Below, piece by piece: positions 54,535 to 63,138 of a stretch of DNA of 64,000 bases. This DNA is from Pseudomonadota bacterium. Lineage in GTDB: Bacteria; Pseudomonadota; Alphaproteobacteria; Acetobacterales; Acetobacteraceae. How positions within the stretch are numbered: the stretch's first letter is position 1; the number at the start of each line of letters is the position of its first letter. The notes beneath the pieces were generated by a model. It had not been told where the DNA came from, did not search any database, and saw nothing but the letters and a program-made list of their open reading frames with translations. A program made the position numbers and the translations under genes. The stretch is taken from NCBI GenBank assembly GCA_019351895.1, contig JABBOH010000013.1, forward strand, positions 20,258 to 84,257. The letters run 5' to 3'.

Positions 54535-55356
54535 CTACAGCTTCGCCAAGCGGCGGCGGCGGATGATCGACATGGTTGTCATCGCGACCATGATCACAAC
54601 CGCGGAAAACGCCGTCGTCAGCGTGCCGAGCGCGTAGATCACGGGCGTCGTGACATTCGCCGTCATCGCGAAGATTTCGAGCGGCAGGGTGTTGCTGTCG
54701 CCCGCCGTCATCATGGTGCGCGGATACTCGTCATAGGAGAGCGAGAAGCCGAACAGCGCGATGCCGATGACGCCGGGCAGGATGATCGGCAGCACCACCT
54801 CGCGGAAGCTGCGCCAGGGGCTCGCGCCGAGGTCGCGCGCCGCCTCCTCCCAGCTTTTGTTGAAGCGGTTGAAGACCGCGAACATGATGAGCAGGCCGAA
54901 GGGCATGGTCCAGGTAAGCTGCGCGCCGAAGGCCGAGCTGTACCAGGCGGGGTCGAGGCCGACCTGGCTGAAGAAAAGCCCGATGCCGAGGCTCACCAGG
55001 ATCGAGGGCACGATCAGGCTGGCGATGACGAGGTAGAACAGCACGGTCGAGCCGGTGAAGCGCCGCCGGAAGGCCATTCCCGCCGCGACCGATATGACCA
55101 CGTTCGCGGCCATGACCATGACGGCGAGGATCAGCGACCGGGTGATGGCGTCGCCGAAGTTGCCGACCATCTGCGCCTGGAACAGCGCGTGGAACCAGTG
55201 GAAGGAGAAGCCGTTCATCGGAAAGGTCAGGCCACCGCGCGGCCCCTGGAAGGACAGGATGACGATGGTCGCGATCGGTCCATACAGAAACAGGACGAAG
55301 GCCGCGAACAGGCCCGCGAGGATGTAGAACGACGGGCCCCGCCTGTCCCGGTTCAT
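54535..55356 (-). CDS. ABC transporter permease (PotC-like, spermidine/putrescine type)
   Basis: 273 residues with six hydrophobic helices. EAA loop: EEAARDLGASPWRSFREVVLPIILPGVIG. N-terminal FYILAGLFAAFVLFLYGPIATIVILSF matches PotC-like permeases. It heterodimerises with the upstream permease (3-bp gap) and is energised by the PotA-like ATPase. Family substrates include polyamines, but also amino-acid derivatives and opines, so the ligand is open. The racemase and dehydratase genes downstream argue against plain polyamine import. Confidence 0.9.
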   Translation of the reverse strand: MNRDRRGPSFYILAGLFAAFVLFLYGPIATIVILSFQGPRGGLTFPMNGFSFHWFHALFQAQMVGNFGDAITRSLILAVMVMAANVVISVAAGMAFRRRFTGSTVLFYLVIASLIVPSILVSLGIGLFFSQVGLDPAWYSSAFGAQLTWTMPFGLLIMFAVFNRFNKSWEEAARDLGASPWRSFREVVLPIILPGVIGIALFGFSLSYDEYPRTMMTAGDSNTLPLEIFAMTANVTTPVIYALGTLTTAFSAVVIMVAMTTMSIIRRRRLAKL

Positions 55357-55359
55357 CGC

Positions 55360-56271
55360 TCAAAGCTCCTTGCGGATATCGACGACGCGCAGGATCAGGA
55401 AGACCATGATCAGCACGATCGCGAGCAGGATCACGGCATTGGCCGCCGCCGCCGGGTATTGCAGCTGGGACATCTCGTTCTGGATCATGATGCCGACGGA
55501 GGCGCTCTGGCCCCCGCCCATGATGCTGACGCTGACGAAGTCGCCCATCACCAGCGTGATGACGAAGATGGTGCCGATGCCGATGCCGGTTTTGGACAGC
55601 GGCAGGACGACGTTCCAGATCGTCTGCCAGAAGCCTGCCCCGTTGTCGCGCGCCGCCTCGATCAGCGTGCGGTCGATGCGCATCATCGAGTTGAAGATGG
55701 GCGTCACCATGAACAGCGTGTTGAGATGCACGAAGGCGAGGATGATGGCGAACTGGCTGTAGAGCAGGAAGGTCAGCGGCTGGTGGATGATGTGAAAGTG
55801 CAGCAGCACGCTGTTGACGATGCCGTTGCGCCCCAGCGCCGGAATCCAAGAGATCGTGCGGATGATGTTGGAGGTGAGGAAGGGGATGGAGCAGACCAGG
55901 AACAGGCCCATCTGCCAGGTCGTGCCGCGCACCTCGAAGGCGAGGAAGTAGGACAGCCAGAACCCCAGGAACAGCGTGATCGCCCAGGTGATCGCCGCGT
56001 ATTTGATGGTGACCGCGAAGGTCTCCCAGGTCACCGCCGAGCCCAGCGCCTCCTGATAGTTGCTGAGCACGAAGCTCCAGAGAATCTGGACGGAGTTGTA
56101 GTCGAGGAAGCTCACCACGATCAGCATGATGATCGGGATGACGAGGAAGACGCCGAGCACGAGCGCCAGCGGGAGCGCGAGCAGCCACGCGCCGAGGGGT
56201 CGCCCCTCGGCCCGGGTCCGTGTCGCGCCCGCCGCGGGCCGTGCCGCGGCAGTATCGACGGTCGTGCTCAC
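55360..56271 (-). CDS. ABC transporter permease (PotB-like)
   Basis: 303 residues with an N-terminal Ala-rich tail, then six helices. The EAA loop reads EAARDNGAGFWQTIWNVVLPLSKTGIGIG. WLLALPLALVLGVFLVIPIIMLIVVSF fits the PotB type. The start is GTG 56271, with AGGAACGC upstream; the longer frame to 56325 is rejected. It lies 29 bp after the binding protein and 3 bp before the second permease. Confidence 0.9.
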   Translation of the reverse strand: MSTTVDTAAARPAAGATRTRAEGRPLGAWLLALPLALVLGVFLVIPIIMLIVVSFLDYNSVQILWSFVLSNYQEALGSAVTWETFAVTIKYAAITWAITLFLGFWLSYFLAFEVRGTTWQMGLFLVCSIPFLTSNIIRTISWIPALGRNGIVNSVLLHFHIIHQPLTFLLYSQFAIILAFVHLNTLFMVTPIFNSMMRIDRTLIEAARDNGAGFWQTIWNVVLPLSKTGIGIGTIFVITLVMGDFVSVSIMGGGQSASVGIMIQNEMSQLQYPAAAANAVILLAIVLIMVFLILRVVDIRKEL

Positions 56272-56300
56272 GCGTTCCTGCCCACGCTTCCCCCCTGTGC

Positions 56301-57584
56301 TCAGGCGACCGAGAACTCGTTCCACTTCTGGATCAGGTAGCGGTCGTTATCCATGACCGAGTTCCAGCAGGCGATGTGGCCGATGCGGTCGTAGTACGAT
56401 CCGCCGTCGCGCACGTCGCCGGCCTTGGCGATCTGCTGGCCTTGCGGGCTCATGATCGGCGCGGTCGCGGGCTTGCCCTCCATCCAGTAGCCCCACTCGT
56501 TGGCCGACATGTATTTCTTCGCCGTGGTCAGCACCGCAGAGTAGTAGCCCTGGCGGTTGAGGTAGGCGCCGGTCCAGCCCGAGAGGTACCAGTTGATGTA
56601 TTCATAGGCCGCGTCGCGCTCCAGGCCCTTCAGGTGCTTAGCGATGCCGAGGCCGCCGCCCCAGCCGCGATAGCCTTCCTCGAGCGGCTGGAAGACGCAG
56701 GGAATGCCTTTCGACCGCACCGCCGTGACCGCCGGGGACCACATGGACTGGATGACGACCTCGCCCGACGCCATCAGGTCGACGCTCTCCTCGAAGCTCT
56801 TCCAGAAGGCGCGGAACTGGCCGGCCTTCTTCTGCTCGATCAGGAACTTGATGGTCTTGTCGATCTCGGGCTTGGTCATGTTGCCCTTGTCGCCGTATTT
56901 CCACAGTCCGAGGCTCTCGATCGTCATGGCGGCGTCCATGATGCCGATGCCGGGGATGTTGATGATGGCGGCCTTGCCCTTGAAGGAGGGGTCGACCAGC
57001 TCCTTCCAATGCCGGATCGGCTTGCCCACCAGATCGGGGCGGATGCCGAGCGTGTCGGCGTTGTAGATGGTCGGGATCAGCGTCATCCACTCGGTCGGCG
57101 AAGGGGCGAACTTCGTCGAGTTTGCGCCCTCAACATAGCTCACCTTGCAGGGGGCGGTGCCCTGGCCGACGGAGGCGGTCGGCGTCACCTTGCCGTCCTT
57201 GAACAGCGGCACGATCTCATCGTAGTACTTGATCTTCTTGATATCCAGCGGCTGCAGCCGGCCGGTCGGGAAGACCTTCTTCACCGTGAAGTATTCGATG
57301 TCGGCCACGTCGTAGCTGTTCGGCTGCGTGATGGCGCGGATCGCCGCGGCGTCGGTATCCATCGCCGTCATGGAGATGGTGATGCCGGTATCGGCCTTGC
57401 AGCGCGTTGCGATGTCATTGAGGTTGGACACGCCCGTGCCGAACTGGCGCAGCGTCACGTTCTTGATGTTCTGCGCCCAGATCATCGGAAACCCGGTGAC
57501 GGCGCCCGATCCGGCGGCGACGCCGGCGACGGCGGCCGCGCCCTTCAGCAGCCCGCGGCGATCCAGGATGGTCTTCTTGGTCAT
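56301..57584 (-). CDS. ABC transporter substrate-binding protein (PotD-like) with Tat-type signal
   Basis: 427 residues. The signal ILDRRGLLKGAAAVAGVAAGSG contains a twin-arginine motif (RRGLLK), so Tat export is likely. The mature part is a type II periplasmic binding protein, PotD/PotF-like: TLRQFGTGVSNLND, YDVADIEYFTVKKVFPTGRLQPLDIKKIKYYDEIVP, and GYRGWGGGLGIAKHLKGL. Polyamines bind conserved acidic residues in true PotD, which cannot be confirmed here. The start ATG 57584 begins MTKKTILDRRG. Confidence 0.9.
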   Translation of the reverse strand: MTKKTILDRRGLLKGAAAVAGVAAGSGAVTGFPMIWAQNIKNVTLRQFGTGVSNLNDIATRCKADTGITISMTAMDTDAAAIRAITQPNSYDVADIEYFTVKKVFPTGRLQPLDIKKIKYYDEIVPLFKDGKVTPTASVGQGTAPCKVSYVEGANSTKFAPSPTEWMTLIPTIYNADTLGIRPDLVGKPIRHWKELVDPSFKGKAAIINIPGIGIMDAAMTIESLGLWKYGDKGNMTKPEIDKTIKFLIEQKKAGQFRAFWKSFEESVDLMASGEVVIQSMWSPAVTAVRSKGIPCVFQPLEEGYRGWGGGLGIAKHLKGLERDAAYEYINWYLSGWTGAYLNRQGYYSAVLTTAKKYMSANEWGYWMEGKPATAPIMSPQGQQIAKAGDVRDGGSYYDRIGHIACWNSVMDNDRYLIQKWNEFSVA

Positions 57585-57618
57585 TTCTTGCTTGTCCTTA
57601 CGGTTCGGGTGGAGTTGG

Positions 57619-58605
57619 TCAGGCGGCGACGGGATGGGCATCCTGCGGCGCCCAAACGAGGCGCGCGGGCGCGCCCATCATCAGCGGCGCCGCGAAGAAT
57701 TGGTCGTCGGGCAGCAGGGCCACGATCTGGCCGCCCGCCTCGGTCGCGATGCCGACCTTCACGACGGCGCCGAGATATTCGATGGAGCAGATCGAGCCGG
57801 GCAGCCCTTCATTGGCGGTGGGTGGGGCGATGCGGCAGCGGTCGGCGCGCACCGCGAAGGCGCCGTGACCGTTGGTGATGACGTTGTGGCCGCCCATGAA
57901 GCGCGCGATGAAGGCGGTCGCGGGGGTGTCGAACACCTCGCGCGGCGCGCCCGACTGCACGATGACGCCGTGATCCATCACCACCACGAGATCGGCGAGT
58001 GCCAGCGCCTCCTCCTGGCTATGGGTGACATGGATGAAGCTGATGCCGAGTTCGCGCTGCAGGCGCTTCAGCTCCTCCCGCATCGCGCCGCGCAGGAATG
58101 GGTCGAGCGCCGAGAGCGGCTCGTCGAGCAACAGAACCTTGGGGCGGGTGATGAGCGCGCGGGCCAGCGCCACGCGCTGCTGCTGGCCGCCCGAAAGCTG
58201 CGCGGGCAGACGCTCGGCGTATTTCTCCATCTGCACCATGGACAGCAACTCGCCCGCCCTGGCGCGCCGCTCCGCCTTGCCGACGCCGCGCATCTTGAGG
58301 CCGAAGGCGACGTTGTCGATGCAGTTGAGGTGAGGGAACAACGCGTAGCTTTGAAACATCATCGCGGTGCCGCGCTTCACCGGCGGCAGGTCGCTGACAT
58401 TGACGCCATTGATGATGATGTCGCCTTCGCTGATGGTCTCGTGGCCGGCGATCATGCGGAGCGTGCTGGTCTTGCCGCAGCCCGAGGGGCCGAGCAGGCA
58501 GCAGTAGGTGCCGCGCGGAATGCGCAGCGATATGTTCTCCACGGCCGCCGTGGACCCGTAGCGCTTGGTGACCGAGATCAGCTCAACGTCGAGAGCGGGA
58601 TGCAC
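57619..58605 (-). CDS. ABC transporter ATPase (PotA-like)
   Basis: 328 residues with a full NBD: Walker A GPSGCGKTS, Q-loop MFQSYALFPHLN, signature LSGGQQQRVALARAL, Walker B VLLLDEPLSALDP, H-loop THSQEEA; a C-terminal TOBE-type domain (about 235-328) with regulatory function. It is the first gene of the operon PotA-PotD-PotB-PotC-racemase-DgoD. Its upstream spacer of 318 bp has a palindrome that may be the operator. Confidence 0.92.
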   Translation of the reverse strand: MHPALDVELISVTKRYGSTAAVENISLRIPRGTYCCLLGPSGCGKTSTLRMIAGHETISEGDIIINGVNVSDLPPVKRGTAMMFQSYALFPHLNCIDNVAFGLKMRGVGKAERRARAGELLSMVQMEKYAERLPAQLSGGQQQRVALARALITRPKVLLLDEPLSALDPFLRGAMREELKRLQRELGISFIHVTHSQEEALALADLVVVMDHGVIVQSGAPREVFDTPATAFIARFMGGHNVITNGHGAFAVRADRCRIAPPTANEGLPGSICSIEYLGAVVKVGIATEAGGQIVALLPDDQFFAAPLMMGAPARLVWAPQDAHPVAA

Positions 58606-58923
58606 GATGGCGGGTTCCTGCGTTCCTAGGGGCGCGCCGCTTCACGAAAAAGTGGACCGACCCCAGGGACGAAGCAAAGCCTGTGCCAGCCCAGGGACTG
58701 TGTCGGGTTCGAGGGTATGGGCGCTCAGCGGCCCAGCCGCGCCGCGCTCTGCATCAAAGCGGCACAACTGTGTACAGTTTGTGTGCGGCACTGCTCCAGG
58801 CAGGGCTGCCATACGTTCCACCTAAGGAAGTAATGCCCAATCTCCTTCCGTTGTCCGAACGGGCGACTCGAAAACCGGGCCAGTTGTCCCGACTTTGGGT
58901 TCGCGTAACTGCGGGATGGTCGG
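58606..58923. other. Spacer upstream of the PotA-like operon
   Basis: Divergent spacer between the PotA-like gene and the membrane-anchored protein at 58924. No ORF is convincing. It contains a 14-bp palindrome at 58766-58779 (separate entry) and AT-richer patches likely holding promoters for both directions. Confidence 0.5.
58766..58779. promoter_or_regulatory. Possible GntR-type operator upstream of the PotA-like operon
   Basis: AACTGT-GT-ACAGTT is a perfect 6+2+6 palindrome with a TGTACA core. This is close to the TNGT-N-ACNA pattern recognised by GntR regulators of the FadR subfamily (one position differs). It is 161 bp upstream of the PotA-like start. No GntR gene is nearby in the window. 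Confidence 0.4.
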
Positions 58924-60129
58924 ATGCCAGCGAGAGACAGGCTAGCACCGCCGCGAGGAGCGCGATCTGCGCGACAGGCGGTCGAGAACGATGAGGCGGA
59001 GCCAAAAGCTCCAGCCTCCGCGAAGTGGCTCCAGGATTTCCTGGTGCGGGAAGGCGTGGCTGTACAGGGCCCGATCCTTCAGCTCGAGGGGCCGGATTCG
59101 CGCCCGAGGCCGGTCTTGCGGCCCGTCGAGACACCGGTCTTCGTGCATCCCACCGCGACCGCCACCGCCAACGACCGCGGCTATGATGACGATGACGGCT
59201 ATACCGAGATCCAGTACGGCAAGCCCCGGCGCCGGGGCCGCCTCTTCGTCGGCATTGGCTGCGTTCTGGTGCTGGCCGCCCTGGCCGTTGCCGGGACGCT
59301 GAATTATTCCAGGCTGCGCAGCGCCGGCGTCAGTCTGATCACGGCGTTCCAGACGCCGACGCCCGCCGCCACGAAGGCTGCAGCCGCCGAGCCGCAGGCT
59401 GCGCAGTCCGAGGCTCCGCAGTCCCAGGCTCCACAGTCGCAGGCGCAATTGGCTTCGGCAAGCGAGACACCGTCCCTGGCGGCAGGGATCGGCCACGGCG
59501 CGGGATCGAGCTTCCCGAGCCAGCCGGTCGCGCCAGCGCCGCCGCAGATGCTGACCCAGTGGGCGAACACGCTCTCCATCCCGCGGCCCGTGGAGAAGCT
59601 GCCGCGCTCCGCGTCCGCGGCTCGGTCCGCGACTGAAGGCCGGTCGACGGCAGCGACGCCTTCACCGGAGGCGTCGTCATCAGGTCAGGCGTCCACCAGC
59701 CACTCGGCCACGAACCCGCCGGCCACGACCCCGCCAGCCACCGCTGAGAATGCCGCACCACAGGCGGCTGCCCCTGCGCAGCTTCCGGCGGTGACTGCGA
59801 CCCCTGCCGCCGACACGCAGCCCTCCGGCGCGCCCGTTCTCCTGCAGATCATCTACGCGCCCGCGGGGGCCGCCGAGGCGGCGAGGGTCGCGGTGTTTGC
59901 CGACAGGCTCACCGGCGCCGTTGGGAACGTGGGCGCGGTTTCCGCATCCCCGGGGCGGGTTCGTAGAGAAGGCGTGGTTTACTACTATCCAAGCGACCGG
60001 GATGCGGCCGAACGTGTCGCGGCCAGCCTCGCGCGGCTCACCGGACGTCGGGAAGCGGCGATCCTGATCCATGCGAAGTCGCGGCCGGCGCATGGCACGG
60101 TCGAGGTCCTGATGTCGTTGAGGCGCTGA
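58924..60129 (+). CDS. Membrane-anchored protein with low-complexity linker and C-terminal SPOR/LytR_C-like domain
   Basis: 401 residues. A cytoplasmic N-terminal part (about 1-105) is rich in Asp/Pro/Arg (GYDDDDGYTEI), then a transmembrane helix (106-127), a long Ala/Gln/Pro/Ser linker (about 140-295, including Gln-Ser-Ala/Pro repeats) and a C-terminal globular domain (about 300-401) with VLLQIIYAPAGAAEAARVAVFADRL and a VVYYYPSDRDAAERVAASLARL segment. That alternation resembles the LytR C-terminal/SPOR-type fold, which binds or senses the cell wall, but the match is weak. The frame is single-copy and monocistronic. The start ATG 58924 has only a weak ribosome site. Confidence 0.6.
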   Translation: MPARDRLAPPRGARSARQAVENDEAEPKAPASAKWLQDFLVREGVAVQGPILQLEGPDSRPRPVLRPVETPVFVHPTATATANDRGYDDDDGYTEIQYGKPRRRGRLFVGIGCVLVLAALAVAGTLNYSRLRSAGVSLITAFQTPTPAATKAAAAEPQAAQSEAPQSQAPQSQAQLASASETPSLAAGIGHGAGSSFPSQPVAPAPPQMLTQWANTLSIPRPVEKLPRSASAARSATEGRSTAATPSPEASSSGQASTSHSATNPPATTPPATAENAAPQAAAPAQLPAVTATPAADTQPSGAPVLLQIIYAPAGAAEAARVAVFADRLTGAVGNVGAVSASPGRVRREGVVYYYPSDRDAAERVAASLARLTGRREAAILIHAKSRPAHGTVEVLMSLRR

Positions 60130-60157
60130 AACGACCGATCCGATCCGGCCCCGTAAC

Positions 60158-60176
60158 CGCCTCCCGCTAGGAGGCG
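60158..60176. terminator. Hairpin between convergent genes
   Basis: CGCCTCC (60158-60164) pairs exactly with GGAGGCG (60170-60176) around CGCTA. It lies between the stop codons of the 58924 gene and aroKB. No T-run follows on either strand, so a role as a bidirectional terminator is only likely by position. Confidence 0.45.
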
Positions 60177-60185
60177 CGCCGCTGG

Positions 60186-61871
60186 TCAGCTTTCCCGGCA
60201 GCCCGCTTCCCGCAGCACCTCCATGACGGCGTCGGGCGGCACGTCCCCCGACGTGAACGCCTGACCGATCCCGTGCACCAGCACGAAGTGCAGCGCGCCG
60301 TCGCGCATCTTCTTGTCGCGCCGCATGTGGCCGATCAGCCGTTCGGCTGAGAGGCGGCGGTTCAGCATCCCGATCTCGGTCGGCAGCCCCACGGCCTCCA
60401 GATGCGTGCGAACCCTGTCGCCGTCCTCCGCCGGACAGTAGCCGAGCAGGGCCGAGAGGCGGAAGGCCAGACCGAGGCCGATTGCCACCGCCTCGCCATG
60501 CAGCAACTCCCCGCCGTAGCCGAGTTCCGCTTCGAGCGCATGCGCGAAGGTGTGGCCGAGGTTGAGTAGCGCGCGGCCGTCATTGGGCTTCTCCTCGCGC
60601 TCGTCATCGCCGACGACCGCCGCCTTGAAGGCGCAGGCGCGCTGGATCGCTTCCGCCTGAGCGACACGGTCCTGTCCGACGACGGCCGCGCCGTGGGCCT
60701 CGCACCACTCATAGAACCCGGCATCGCCGATGAGCCCGGCCTTGACGATCTCGGCGTATCCGGCGCGGAGTTCGCGCGGCGGCAGGGTCCCCAGCACGTC
60801 GGTGTCGGCCAGCACGACGCGCGGCTGATGGAAGGCGCCCACGAGGTTCTTGCCGTGGGGCGTGTTGATGCCGGTCTTGCCGCCGACGCTCGAATCGACC
60901 TGGGCGAGCAGGGTCGTCGGCACCTGCACGAAGGGCAGGCCGCGCAGCGTGGCGGCCGCCGCGAAGCCCGCGAGATCTCCCACCACGCCGCCGCCGAGGG
61001 CGATGATCGCTGTCCTGCGCTCGACGCCCCGGCTCAGCAGATGGTCCACCAGTTCGGACCAGCCCTGGATCGATTTGGATGCTTCGCCGGCTTCGATCTC
61101 CACCGTGCCGGTCGTGAAGCCGGCGCTCTCCAGCCCCGCCACGAGCGGCGCGAGGTGGAGGGGGGCCACGATCCGGTCGGTCACGATGATGGCGCGGCGT
61201 TGGGGCAGCACGGGCGCCAGCAGACCGCCGGCGCGGGCGAGCAGGCCGCTGCCGATGACCACGTCGTAGCCGCCGCTTGCAAGTTCGACCGGAACGCGGA
61301 GCGGCGGCTCATGCGCCAGCACGGCGTTGGTCAGGCGCTGGGCCATGCTGTCCACGGATTCGTCTCGGGAATCGATCACGATTTCGGCCTCGGCATAGAA
61401 AGGGTGGCGCAGGTCCATAAGCCCCTGCAGGATGGTCGCCGGATCGCCGCTCATCAGCAGCGGCCGGTGGGTGCGTCCGGCGACGCGCTTGAGCAGCAGG
61501 GGCAGCGGTGCCCTGATCCAGACGGAGAGGCCGAGGGCGCGGATGACGGCGCGGGTATCCCGGTCCATGAACGCACCGCCGCCTGTCGCGAGAACGATTC
61601 GCGAGCCGTCCAGCAGACGGCGGATGACGCGCCGCTCCACGTCGCGGAATGCAGGCTCCCCGAAACGCTCGAATATTTCGCTGACGCTGTATCCGGCGGC
61701 GATCTCGACCTCATGATCGGTGTCGACGAAAGGAAGTCCGAGAGCCTGGGCCAGACGGCGGCCAACGGCGGTCTTGCCCGCGCCCATCAGTCCGACCAGC
61801 ACGACGCTGCGGCGAGCGAAACGGTCCGGGCGTTCGGTGCTGGTAGCCGCCAGCGAATTGTTGCGCGTCAT
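60186..61871 (-). CDS. aroKB: Bifunctional shikimate kinase / 3-dehydroquinate synthase
   Basis: 561 residues fusing two shikimate-pathway enzymes. Residues about 1-185 are shikimate kinase: Walker A GLMGAGKT (27-34), VDTDHEVE, AFRDVERRV, LATGGGAF. Residues about 195-555 are 3-dehydroquinate synthase: TGTVEIEAGEASKSIQGW, ALGGGVVGDLAGFAAATLRG, VPTTLLAQVDSSVGGKTGINTPHGKNLVGAFHQP, LNLGHTFAHALE (metal and substrate motifs). The start ATG 61871 gives MTRNNSLAATSTERPDRF; a longer frame to 62027 is rejected. Fusion in this order is reported for some Rhodospirillales. It is divergent from a small membrane-protein gene. Confidence 0.94.
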   Translation of the reverse strand: MTRNNSLAATSTERPDRFARRSVVLVGLMGAGKTAVGRRLAQALGLPFVDTDHEVEIAAGYSVSEIFERFGEPAFRDVERRVIRRLLDGSRIVLATGGGAFMDRDTRAVIRALGLSVWIRAPLPLLLKRVAGRTHRPLLMSGDPATILQGLMDLRHPFYAEAEIVIDSRDESVDSMAQRLTNAVLAHEPPLRVPVELASGGYDVVIGSGLLARAGGLLAPVLPQRRAIIVTDRIVAPLHLAPLVAGLESAGFTTGTVEIEAGEASKSIQGWSELVDHLLSRGVERRTAIIALGGGVVGDLAGFAAAATLRGLPFVQVPTTLLAQVDSSVGGKTGINTPHGKNLVGAFHQPRVVLADTDVLGTLPPRELRAGYAEIVKAGLIGDAGFYEWCEAHGAAVVGQDRVAQAEAIQRACAFKAAVVGDDEREEKPNDGRALLNLGHTFAHALEAELGYGGELLHGEAVAIGLGLAFRLSALLGYCPAEDGDRVRTHLEAVGLPTEIGMLNRRLSAERLIGHMRRDKKMRDGALHFVLVHGIGQAFTSGDVPPDAVMEVLREAGCRES

Positions 61872-61919
61872 CACACCCCAGGCTAGCACAGCCGCAGTTT
61901 GGAGGGGCAGATCCGCCGC

Positions 61920-62063
61920 ATGCGCAGTTTCCTGTTGTTTTTCATTCTCTTCCTGTTGCTCGTGGTCGGTGGCGGATTCATCGCGCTCGGCATGTTTCCG
62001 CTGCCGCTGCATCAGCATCAAGTCCATGAGGTGCTGCCCGCCAGCGCCGTCAACAAAGGGTAG
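61920..62063 (+). CDS. 47-residue small membrane protein
   Basis: ATG 61920 to TAG 62061-62063 encodes 47 residues: a basic start, a strongly hydrophobic segment (MRSFLLFFILFLLLVVGGGF, about residues 4-24) and a short tail with histidines (LPLHQHQVHEVLP). A GGAGGGG ribosome site is 12 bases upstream. The gene is 48 bp from the divergent aroKB start. The Leu/Phe helix plus a Gly-rich kink suggests an inner-membrane single-pass protein of unknown role. It is too short to be called by usual minimum lengths. Confidence 0.65.
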   Translation: MRSFLLFFILFLLLVVGGGFIALGMFPLPLHQHQVHEVLPASAVNKG

Positions 62064-62123
62064 CCGGGGGCGCCTAGCCGGGGGCGCCTAGCCGGGGGCG
62101 CCTAGCCGGGGGCGCCTAGCCGG
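62061..62123. repeat. 14-bp tandem repeat (4.5 copies)
   Basis: Four exact copies of TAGCCGGGGGCGCC (62061-62116) plus a partial copy (TAGCCGG, 62117-62123). Each copy joins the next through CTAG, which gives a TAG stop codon on both strands, and contains the palindrome GGCGCC. The stop of the 47-residue gene is the first TAG and the stop of the convergent transporter gene is in the last unit. Confidence 0.95.
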
Positions 62124-62979
62124 CTGCCTCCGCGGCCTGCGCGGGACCGGCCATGTTCCACAGCACCGCCGCCATCACGACGGCACCGCCGGCAAGCGTC
62201 AGTAGGGGCGGGACCTCGTTGAAGGCAAGCCAGACCCAGAGCGGCGCAAGGGGCGTGTCGATCAGGCCGATCAGCGCCGCCCGTGTCGCGCCCACGCGGC
62301 GCATGCCGAGCGTGAGGAAGACGAGGCCGAGCCCCAGCTGGCAGGTGCCGAACAGCACCAGATGCAGCAGCGGCAGGCTGTCGAGCGGCCCGGTGCGCGC
62401 GAAGGGCGCGGCGGCGAGCGCCGTGAGGAAGCACATGATGGCGACCGCCGGCATCATCGAAACCTGACGCCCGCCACGCCGCATCAGCACCATGGTGATC
62501 GCGAAGCTCAGGGTCATGGCGAAGGCGAGCAGATCGCCCACGAGGTGTCCGGCATGGACCGCGCCCCCCGTCATGATGGCGACGCCCCCGAGCGCCACGA
62601 CGCTGCTCGCCATCACGCGCCAGCCCTCGCGCTCGCGCAGCAGAACCCAGGCGATGGCAGCGGTGACGAAGGGCAGGGTCGCGTAGATGATGGCGACGTC
62701 GGCGACCGTGGTGTGCCGGAAGGCGGCGAGATAGAGGTAGGAGGAGAGCACGCCCATGGCGGCGACGCCGAGGCCCTGCCAGCCGATGGCGCGCGTCCGG
62801 TCCCAGGCCCCGGCGCGGAACTGAACGATCACCAGGATGGTGATCATGATGCCGCCGAAGATGCCGCGCCAGAACAGCAGGGTCATGACATCGAGCGGGA
62901 TGAGGCGGGTGAAGTACCCTGCGAGGCTGTAGGCGACCGCCGAGCCTGCCAACAGCGCCGTTCCGGCCCATCGCTGCAT
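62116..62979 (-). CDS. EamA/DMT-family transporter
   Basis: 287 residues with ten hydrophobic helices in two EamA repeats: GTALLAGSAVAYSLAGYFTRL (start of the first) and GDLLAFAMTLSFAITMVLMRRG (start of the second). Members of the drug/metabolite transporter superfamily export amino acids or other small metabolites; the substrate is unknown. The start ATG 62979 gives MQRWAGTALLAGS. The stop codon lies inside the 14-bp tandem repeat. It is divergent from the recombinase gene. Confidence 0.9.
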   Translation of the reverse strand: MQRWAGTALLAGSAVAYSLAGYFTRLIPLDVMTLLFWRGIFGGIMITILVIVQFRAGAWDRTRAIGWQGLGVAAMGVLSSYLYLAAFRHTTVADVAIIYATLPFVTAAIAWVLLREREGWRVMASSVVALGGVAIMTGGAVHAGHLVGDLLAFAMTLSFAITMVLMRRGGRQVSMMPAVAIMCFLTALAAAPFARTGPLDSLPLLHLVLFGTCQLGLGLVFLTLGMRRVGATRAALIGLIDTPLAPLWVWLAFNEVPPLLTLAGGAVVMAAVLWNMAGPAQAAEAAG

Positions 62980-63138
62980 CTCGCTCGCTCCTGTGATCCG
63001 CGACGGGCTATAGAAAGCATTCTTGCTGACGGCGTGGTGTCAGCATCCGGCGCGTTGCACCAGTGAGGCAGACATGCGGCCAGCCGAGCGCCCGCTCGAT
63101 ATCATTCCGTGGATGCGGACCTTGACGCCGCGCGCCTG

